A DNA stretch of 64,000 nt, taken from NCBI RefSeq assembly GCF_032854445.1, contig NC_088301.1, positions 25,590,402 through 25,654,401 of the forward strand, read 5' to 3'. Below are positions 60,801 through 64,000 of this stretch, one piece after another. The notes beneath the pieces were generated by a model. The model saw only the letters and a program-made list of their open reading frames with translations, was not told the DNA's origin and ran no database searches. This DNA comes from Liolophura sinensis. Its lineage: Eukaryota > Mollusca > Polyplacophora > Chitonida > Chitonidae. How positions within the stretch are numbered: the stretch's first letter is position 1; each line of letters starts with the position of its first letter. The position numbers and the translations under genes were made by a program.

Positions 60801-63496
60801 GAGTACTGTGGTGAGAACAATGATTCACTGAGGGTCATGGATTACCCATATAGTGCAGATAGATTTGTGAAAAGAAAGCAAGCAAAGTGACTACAGAACC
60901 ATTTCTGCATACATTCACTGTTCACTTACACTCTTGTAGAGAAAAAGCATGTGTTTTTTTTTTGCGTGTGTGTTTTTTCTTACATTACCACTTACATTTC
61001 TGTTGTATTTTCACAGCAACATTTCAGCAGAAATTGTCTCCAGATGGGAATCCATTAATAAATGGTTGACAGTTTCTGTGAACAGAAAATATAGTTTCTG
61101 CAATGAACTAACATGTAAATACAAAATATATTAAAATTACCTCCCTCCGCCCCTTTGAAACAACATAATGGTGTGAGTGAGTGAGTGAGTGCTTGGGGTT
61201 TAATGTCGTGCTCCACAATCTTTCATTCATATGACGACGAACGAATCCTTAGGATGTATGTACTGTACCTCCTTGTTGCAGGAGGGATTTCCACAGCTTT
61301 TTTATTTAGTGCTGCTTCACCGAGATGACTTACCTAAGATAAGTAAACCGCCCCGCCCCAGCCATTATAATGATATGGGTCAACCAGTCGTTGCATTATC
61401 CCCTTCATGCTGAATGCCAAGCGAAGAAGTTGTAACTTCCTCTTTTAAAGTCTTAGGTGTGACTCAACCCAGGATTGATCCTGGATCTACCGCTCCAGAA
61501 GCGGACACTCTACCAACTGTGCTATCTGGGCCGGTAACATATTGGTTTGAAACGTTCTATGTCCATTTATTCATGTGATTAATGTTTTTTCCTATCATAT
61601 TCAAGAATTTTTCACTTATAAAATCTGAGTTTATGTAATTAATCTTTAATCTGAGTGGATGTAACTGCAGTGCCCTTGGTAAACCAACAACATCTGGGAA
61701 GCTACTAACGAACCACAGACTTGCATTACATGTTAAGTAAAGACAATTGGTTTAGAGCAAATGGAAGGCTGCAAAAAATGCTGCCTGTACACACAGTCAA
61801 CCACTTATTATCACCAAGATCTTAAAAACATGGTGAGTGAGGGAATCTAGAGATAAGGGAATGTAGAAATGCCCTTGTCCGAGGCACGGATTGATCCACA
61901 ACTTGGAGGTATTCTTAGACGCACCCCTTCTTCCCCAATGTTTAATAATATAAGTTTCATAACTCAAAGTTTTATACTAGTTTTTCAAAATATAAAATCA
62001 AGTGGGTTTCACCAGCCCTCTACATAGGGAAGCAAACCTGTCACATGGAACACCACCAGTCATTTCAAGGGCAATGCAAGTTGTCATGAACAATCACAGG
62101 TCGTTTCTTTACTTTGGTTCAAAGACAGAGGGCACTGCTGTTCTATCAGCTATAAGATTTACTTCCCTTTGTGGCGGGAAAGTCATCTGTCATATCTCAT
62201 TTTGAAGCGTCAATCAACGAAACTACTATGGAGTCTACAGACTCATGAGTTTGTTGATTTATCTATTTATTTGATTGGTGTTTTACACCATACTCAAGAA
62301 TATTTCACTTGTACGACAGGAAGTCCAAGGTAGACACTCCTCGGCTACTGTTGCTATCTTCCAACTACTCCACTATGAAGCAGGACATGCGCGTATGTGC
62401 TCAACATGGCCGCAGTGGCCGAGGAGCATATGGCTATAATAAATCTATTCTAAATCAAGCCAATGACTGCTCCAAAACGTCGTCAGAGCATGCTCCTGTT
62501 ATAAAAATGATGCTGTTACCTGTCCTTTTCAAATATGTCAAGGTTGTCAGTATAGCGAGTTGATCTGAGAATCACCTTGGAGCCTTGGGCCCACAATTTG
62601 ATTTATTTATTTATTTACTTGATTAGTGTTTTACACTGTAGTCAAGAATATTTCACTTATATGACGGCAGCCAGCATTATGGTGGGGGGAGACCGGGCAG
62701 GGCCCGGCGGAAACCCACAACCATCCGCAGGTTGCTGGCAGACCTTCCCACTTACGGCCGGAGAGGAAGCCAGGATGATCGGGCCCACAAAGCCTCAAAA
62801 ATAACCGCTTTATGATAAATTGACAGACAAGAAAGTTTTGTCTCAATCAGCGCGAAATACTACCACGGTACTTGCATCAGGTTTTCAAATATTGGTTTGG
62901 GTTCATTCTTGGCCAATCAAAAATTTTGCCAAACTTAACAATTATACTTCCAGACTTTCGATATTGCTCCATGCCACAAAATATCACTGACTCATAACAC
63001 ACGGATATCGATTCCGAATGCCTGTGGTTCACATCAATCGTGCCCACAGCTCTACTGAGATACGGTGCTCTGTGATCAGTTGACGTCTCACGATATGAAT
63101 AGAATAAAAAAGACGTCATAATATTCTGATGCAATATTTTGTCACAAGACTTGTAGGAAAATGTAGAAAGCACTATCTTTATCCTTTTTTTTCTTTCTTT
63201 CAATAAAAATGCTACTGTCGTTGAATTAGATTCACTCTCGACCAGCGAACTAAACGCTGAGTTGGCAATTGTTAGCATGTTGTTGTTGTTCTCCATTTGA
63301 TGTGAAAAGTATTTAGCAACTGATAAACAAATCTTCCGAGACATCTGCAGCCTGACACAACTAACGGTTTCTGTGTACACCATACTAAAGATATTTCACT
63401 GAATCTTGATCCTGCTTTCGTGAAAGGCAGCATGTACAAAGCTACAGTTTCCACTTACATGTAAACCTCGAACACATGCTTCTCCCTCTTGCGCAT
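34203..63496 (-). CDS. Giant multi-Tudor protein (13 Tudor domains), Tudor/TDRD class
   Basis: This is probably a germ-granule scaffold. Extended Tudor domains bind symmetrically dimethylated arginine on PIWI proteins. Twelve exons join in consistent phases to 3,001 aa (proximal last exon) or 3,016 aa (distal). Thirteen repeats show the core pattern: an aromatic-x-E/D-D stretch, WYR, then F-V/I/L-D-Y/F-G-N. Approximate cores are T1 at residues 80-125, T2-T9 through the 5.6-kb exon to about 1,900, T10-T11 in 1,968-2,363, T12 near 2,530, and T13 split by an intron near 2,806. An Arg/Gly/Ser-rich linker lies at about 220-385 and an acidic tail after 2,930. Drosophila Tudor has 11 domains and TDRD6/TDRD15 about 7-8, so the array is large. 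Orthology to a single vertebrate TDRD is not clear, hence no symbol. Confidence 0.92.
34252..34612. repeat. 180-bp tandem duplication containing the last exon
   Basis: Segments 34252-34428 and 34438-34612 are about 95% alike by eye. Both include GGCTGAAATCTCTTTGGTTT, the acceptor region, CACCGCACAATAAATTTCAC and the T-rich TTTTTTGTTTTTTTTTATTTGC tract. The duplication copied the exon, its acceptor and part of the upstream intron. Confidence 0.92.
34436..34512 (-). CDS. Tudor gene proximal alternative last exon (copy 2)
   Basis: Acceptor ggtttagcag, phase 1. It encodes NDCAEADQNLEETKEISATE with SEQP, then TAG at 34436-34438. There is no donor inside. A minus-strand AATAAA at 34406-34411 follows the stop by about 25 bases, so it can act as a complete last exon. 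It duplicates 34252-34324. Confidence 0.6.
34882..34996 (-). mobile_element. SINE family 1, 3' fragment
   Basis: An ATTT-repeat tail and the 3' domain up to GGAAACCGGGCACA, flanked by a short TGTTGAT repeat (34882-34888, 34990-34996). It is 5'-truncated and lies in a Tudor-gene intron. Confidence 0.82.
35494..35593 (-). mobile_element. SINE family 1, very short copy with target-site duplication
   Basis: The 13-bp repeat AAAACATGCTTGA, at 35494-35506 and 35581-35593, flanks only about 74 bp: the ATTT tail, the 3' domain start and a remnant CTGGGCAGAGCC. The clean duplication shows that insertion was either severely truncated or internally deleted afterwards. Confidence 0.9.
35770..36355. mobile_element. 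Foldback element copy 2
   Basis: AACTTCAGATGACAGAGTG on the left is mirrored by CATGCTTTCATCTGAAGTTT on the right, and the arms continue through AGGATCACTTCTTGGTATAT on the left. A 35-bp SINE tail (36073-36107) interrupts the centre. The organisation matches the 19160 copy. Confidence 0.75.
36720..36755 (-). CDS. Tudor gene exon 11: 36-bp symmetric small exon
   Basis: Acceptor ttttttgaaacag, donor gaag|gtacag, phase 1-1. It encodes AETVDDVAEEQE. Its 3' end, -GAAG|GTAC, is the same as that of exon 10, which suggests exon duplication. Confidence 0.65.
36805..36830. repeat. Poly-T tract
   Basis: A run of 26 T, following a short CT-repeat, lies 50 bases upstream (in transcript order) of the Tudor 36-bp exon. 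On the transcribed strand it is poly-A. Confidence 0.9.
37195..37245 (-). CDS. Tudor gene exon 10: 51-bp symmetric small exon
   Basis: Acceptor gacttgtag, donor gaag|gtacat, phase 1-1. It encodes ESETKDENTNNIQKVEE. It is acidic and low in complexity, and its splice sites are acceptable though not strong. Confidence 0.65.
37426..37485 (-). CDS. Tudor gene exon 9: 60-bp symmetric small exon
   Basis: Acceptor ttgattacag, donor aaatg|gtaagg, phase 1-1. It encodes EGSFHDMSITKESSFYDCEN, 20 codons of Ser/acidic tail, and can be skipped without changing frame. Confidence 0.75.
37749..38035 (+). mobile_element. SINE family 1, full length, with target-site duplication
   Basis: The 14-bp repeat ACAAGGTTTAAGTC, at 37749-37762 and 38022-38035, flanks the 259-bp element at 37763-38021. 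It has a tRNA-like head (CCTGGCTCAGTTGGTAAGCG), B-box-like GTGAGTTCAAGTCC, the 3' domain and an AAATAAATAAAT tail. It lies in a Tudor-gene intron. Confidence 0.95.
38650..38847 (-). CDS. Tudor gene exon 8: C-terminal SN-like part
   Basis: Acceptor gtgttttcag, donor ctgg|gtaagg, phase 1 at both ends (66 codons). It encodes MCEDKTLKARIGKKENGLYH and VYLFDEEDHTGWSLNRYLLS, the remaining SN-like fold of Tudor 13, then an acidic stretch ELDIELEMEDS. Confidence 0.93.
39552..39723 (-). mobile_element. SINE family 1, truncated, inserted on a splice donor
   Basis: The 14-bp repeat CTTACCTCTAAAGA, at 39552-39565 and 39710-39723, flanks a 144-bp minus-strand SINE that lacks its tRNA head. The duplicated bases are the exon end and 5' splice site of Tudor exon 7, so two donors now exist 158 bp apart. 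Confidence 0.95.
39715..39880 (-). CDS. Tudor gene exon 7: second half of Tudor 13
   Basis: Acceptor gttgttttag, donor agag|gtaagc, phases 0 and 1. It encodes VLYVDFGNSEW and SKIRALPETMLSLPVQYIPC. The donor is one of two copies made by a SINE insertion; the other, agag|gtaagt at 39556-39557, lies 158 bp further on. Reading through to the distal donor meets a stop after eight codons. Confidence 0.95.
40322..40900 (-). mobile_element. hAT-like fragment with BED zinc-finger remnant
   Basis: It begins CAGGGTTAGAATTAAGG, similar to the end of the element at 59038, and continues GGTAACCTGTTTATG as that one does. A minus-strand frame at 40333-40644 reads FLSWVFHSYFVYDANADKH, then VDCKLCSQHIAKIHG, a BED-finger-like pattern. 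The other end was not located. It is a decayed non-autonomous or broken DNA transposon in a Tudor-gene intron. Confidence 0.5.
42275..43650 (+). repeat. Large interspersed repeat, copy 1 (blocks X-Y-Z)
   Basis: Three blocks match another Tudor intron. X is about 42290-42400 (GAGTGACAACCACA), Y about 43030-43350 (TATCAACATTTACCAGCAAC, GGTAATTCACTATTTGCGGG) and Z 43381-43645 (GTAACAATAACTGCAAAG, TATCAGTTTGCAGTATCAAC). No coding capacity was seen. The family is unknown. Confidence 0.75.
43877..44930 (-). CDS. Tudor gene exon 6: Tudor 12 and first half of Tudor 13
   Basis: Acceptor gtttttcaaag, donor ccag|gtaaaa, phases 2 and 0. Tudor 12 reads AICNEDQQYYRAK and YLDYGNVES, with Cys in the first aromatic position. 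Tudor 13 starts LAQFSDDDAWYRAKI and is cut by the intron just before its last strands. Confidence 0.96.
45522..45794 (-). CDS. Tudor gene exon 5: linker after Tudor 11
   Basis: Acceptor tatggtttcag, donor gttga|gtaagt, phase 2 at both ends. It encodes SLIANIVQVGEDGDCIVQLL with DMG, the C-terminal half of the Tudor 11 SN-like fold, then an acidic Ser-rich linker ending VKGGGGVE. Confidence 0.92.
45943..47676 (-). mobile_element. SINE family 2, truncated and split by a 1.45-kb insertion
   Basis: The 14-bp repeat GTGTTAGAATCTGA, at 45943-45956 and 47663-47676, brackets both halves. The 3' domain and tail are at 45957-45995 and the body at about 47443-47662. The tRNA head is absent. Between them lie about 1,447 bases of unrelated sequence, inserted inside the ACTCAACAATTTTTCAG stretch of the SINE. 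Confidence 0.85.
45996..47442. mobile_element. Unclassified insertion inside a SINE
   Basis: Its boundaries are set by the interrupted SINE. It starts AGGAGACTTTATTTACAC and ends GGGGATTTATTTTAG. I saw no clear inverted ends, target duplication or coding frame. It could be a non-autonomous transposon or rearranged local DNA. Confidence 0.5.
48395..49583 (-). CDS. Tudor gene exon 4: Tudor 10 and 11
   Basis: Acceptor taagcacaag, donor agacaa|gtgagt, phases 1 and 2. Tudor 10 is canonical (ARFTEDESWYR, FFVDYGNAD). Tudor 11 has AALSAEDEVWYR and FFVDYGCTE, so it lacks both the first aromatic and the usual Asn of the methylarginine pocket. Both domains begin with the V-S-H-S-x-S-P-x-x-FW pattern. 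Confidence 0.96.
49809..49993 (-). mobile_element. SINE family 1, 5'-truncated, with target-site duplication
   Basis: GTTATGAAAT at 49809-49818 and 49984-49993 flanks a minus-strand copy that begins in CTTTGGCCGTACGTGG and ends in an ATAAATAAATG tail. It lies in the intron between Tudor exons 3 and 4. A more decayed relative lies near 50100-50170. Confidence 0.88.
50408..56005 (-). CDS. Tudor gene exon 3: 5.6-kb exon, Tudor 1 (second half) to Tudor 9
   Basis: Acceptor ccctcag, donor ccaaag|gtattg, phase 1 at both ends, with 1,866 codons uninterrupted. It opens with LVEVSFVDYGNNE, the end of Tudor 1. A disordered Arg/Gly/Ser-rich linker follows (55160-55649), then Tudors 2-9. The cores read FVDYGN (T1-T5), FVDFGN (T6), FIDFGN (T7), FLDYGN (T8) and FIDYGN (T9). 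T6-T9 share CC-A/C-KF before WYR in place of MPC-A-x-F. Such a long exon in an otherwise intron-split gene suggests intron loss or in-exon tandem duplication. Confidence 0.97.
55160..55649 (-). other. Arg/Gly/Ser-rich disordered linker between Tudor 1 and 2
   Basis: About 160 residues rich in R, G, S, D and E carry motifs such as FRDRGERKG, SSGSESSSSGS, SERPSGRF and ARAGPRGSGK. They have no predicted fold and no similarity to the flanking Tudor units. Some RG/GR sites could be arginine-methylated, which is inference only. Confidence 0.8.
56126..56212 (-). mobile_element. SINE family 1, 3' fragment
   Basis: It carries the diverged 3' domain (TTGATTGATGTTTTCCCCC to ATGGCGGCCAGCATTATAG) without a head or clear duplication. 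It is about 120 bp upstream of Tudor exon 3 in transcript order. Confidence 0.75.
56694..56921 (+). mobile_element. SINE family 1, 5'-truncated
   Basis: It begins GCGTAATGACCCAGAAGCC, keeps the B-box-like GTGAGTTCAAGTCC, body and 3' domain, and ends in five AAAT repeats. I could not find a convincing target-site duplication. Confidence 0.88.
57440..58420 (+). repeat. Large interspersed repeat, copy 2 (blocks Y-X-Z)
   Basis: It matches 42275-43650 in pieces: Y at about 57455-57800 (GTATCAACATTTACCAGCAA), X at about 57900-58010 (GAGTGACAACCACA) and Z at 58181-58420 (GTAACAATAACTGCAAAG). The block order differs from copy 1. Confidence 0.72.
59038..59902 (-). mobile_element. hAT-like non-autonomous element with BED-finger remnant
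   Basis: The left end CAGGCCTCAAATTAAGAGC and the right end GCTTAATTTGAGCCCTG are inverted matches of about 17 bp, of the CAGGG-type expected for hAT elements. A minus-strand frame near 59280-59400 reads DFMYDLDDNLKITNLRCKIC, then SKYAAENVQ, similar to the finger at 40.5 kb, and soon stops. No transposase core follows. An 8-bp target duplication is not clear. Confidence 0.6.
59998..60263 (-). CDS. Tudor gene exon 2: start of Tudor 1
   Basis: Acceptor cattttcctcag, donor cacag|gtacat, phases 2 and 1. It encodes SEVFVTHVVDPSHFHCQL, a linker, then MPCLAQYTADKEWYRVIIT, the first half of Tudor 1. The intron falls between WYR and FVDYGN. Confidence 0.93.
61162..61546 (-). mobile_element. SINE family 2, full length
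   Basis: On the minus strand a tRNA-like head (CCGGCCCAGATAGCACAGTT, GGTAGATCCAGGATCAATCC) leads to the body, the shared 3' domain and a CACT repeat tail. The near-perfect duplication AACATAATGGT / AACATATTGGT (61162-61172, 61536-61546) flanks it. Confidence 0.92.
62258..62318 (-). mobile_element. SINE family 1, short 3' fragment
   Basis: It keeps only the tail and first part of the 3' domain (TTGATTGGTGTTTTACACC to TTTCACTTGTACGAC). It is truncated, with no duplication seen. Confidence 0.78.
62587..62790 (-). mobile_element. SINE family 1, 5'-truncated, with target-site duplication
   Basis: GGGCCCACAA at 62587-62596 and 62781-62790 flanks a 184-bp minus-strand copy with body, 3' domain and an AAATAAATAAAT tail, lacking the tRNA head. 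Confidence 0.9.
63459..63496 (-). CDS. Tudor gene, candidate first coding exon
   Basis: ATG at 63494-63496 begins MRKREKHVFEVY and meets a ttacat|gtaagt donor in phase 2, exactly the phase required by the exon at 60263. The frame is open for about 48 more codons upstream with no ATG, so the exon may be longer or part of the 5' UTR. The join itself creates a second ATG (at|g gcg acg), an alternative start giving MATIMLEYLPP. Confidence 0.45.
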
Positions 63497-64000
63497 GAAC
63501 CTGAGTGAACGTCTATTTTTCGCGGCAAACGGTCCAGTCCAAATAGCCGGAGGGGTGAATGATAACTGAACTTCGGTGTTGAGTGAAACAATTAAACGGG
63601 AAAAACTTGTGTAATCTGACAGGAAGCCAGAAAAGTACAATTATACTGAAGGAAATGGTGGTTGCGAAATGGACTTATGCTAAAATATCCTTAGAAAATC
63701 TCTGTTCTTAGCACGGTAGAATCCATTTCGCAGTAGTGTCCCCCATGGATACGGGTAAATAACTCTGCATGTACCTTCGATGGCGTTAAGGACGAAGAAA
63801 ACTTGATGTCCGTGCTGTATTCAAGTTTCTAAAATCAGAGTTCACTTATTTCAAGAATAACAGGCTTGCGCCTGTGATTGTGATTTTCAGAATGTAAGCA
63901 TGCCAAGAAGGAAATCAGAAAGATGTTGTCCGAGTATTTAGGCATATTATGTTATGTACTACAATACCAGTAATAATAATAATATATTGATGTAACTTGG
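63497..64000. other. Upstream of candidate Tudor start
   Basis: This may contain the 5' UTR or further 5' exons of the Tudor gene. An in-frame stop lies just before 63640 on the minus strand, so any upstream coding would need another splice. A good acceptor, tggcttcctgtcag, ends at 63622. No promoter motif was identified. Confidence 0.35.

Larger units (their letters stand above)
60264..63458 (-). other. Tudor gene first visible intron
   Basis: This stretch lies between the candidate first exon and exon 2. It holds three SINE copies and degraded SINE remnants near 60640-60800 and 61567-61620. No other exon was recognised. The open frame at 62877-63383 has no family match or splice support. 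Confidence 0.5.

Noticed and set aside
61183-61200. GTGAGTGAGTGAGT runs read as microsatellites or direct repeats
   Set aside because: They are the simple-repeat tails of family 2 SINEs (also at 13918 and 45957), not independent loci.
62877-63383. 168-codon minus-strand open frame near the Tudor 5' end
   Set aside because: No recognisable motif and irregular composition. The exon phases of the Tudor gene are satisfied without it.

Overview
The window is animal nuclear DNA, most likely from a mollusc or another lophotrochozoan. The evidence is three intron-rich metazoan genes, AT-rich introns and flanks, and many tRNA-derived SINEs whose 3' domain I recall as common in molluscan genomes. The exact taxon cannot be fixed from sequence alone.

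Layout. (1) 1-8570, plus strand: the 3' part of an AMPK-related kinase of the NIM1 type (NIM1K). Two exons cover the kinase domain from the VAIK lysine to the end, and the protein ends in CVIL, a CaaX-like motif. Its 5' exons lie outside the window. (2) 8570-22560: gene-poor DNA with MITEs, a long-inverted-repeat element, SINEs and a perfect 14-bp hairpin. (3) 22568-28252, minus strand: a complete six-exon mitochondrial ferredoxin 2 gene (FDX2), 203 aa, with all four cluster cysteines. (4) 28253-34202: intergenic, with one unassigned exon-like segment. (5) 34203-63496, minus strand: a giant multi-Tudor gene. About 3,000 residues are assembled from 12 phase-consistent exons and carry 13 Tudor domains, nine of them lying wholly or partly in one 5.6-kb exon. 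The acidic tail is built from tiny symmetric exons and ends in a duplicated alternative last exon. By family it should be a germ-granule/piRNA-pathway scaffold that binds dimethylarginine on PIWI proteins (Tudor/TDRD class).

The three genes have no evident functional link. NIM1K and FDX2 are convergent; FDX2 and the Tudor gene are head-to-tail on the same strand.

The main surprises are the size of the Tudor array and its two domain subtypes, and a SINE that landed exactly on a Tudor 5' splice site and duplicated it. Others are the duplicated last exon, decoy copies of the FDX2 exon-4 splice donor, two SINE families with unrelated heads but a shared 3' domain, and several nested transposons with clear target-site duplications. 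All splice sites were assigned by eye from GT/AG signals, reading-frame phase and remembered family sequences; no transcript or database search was available.
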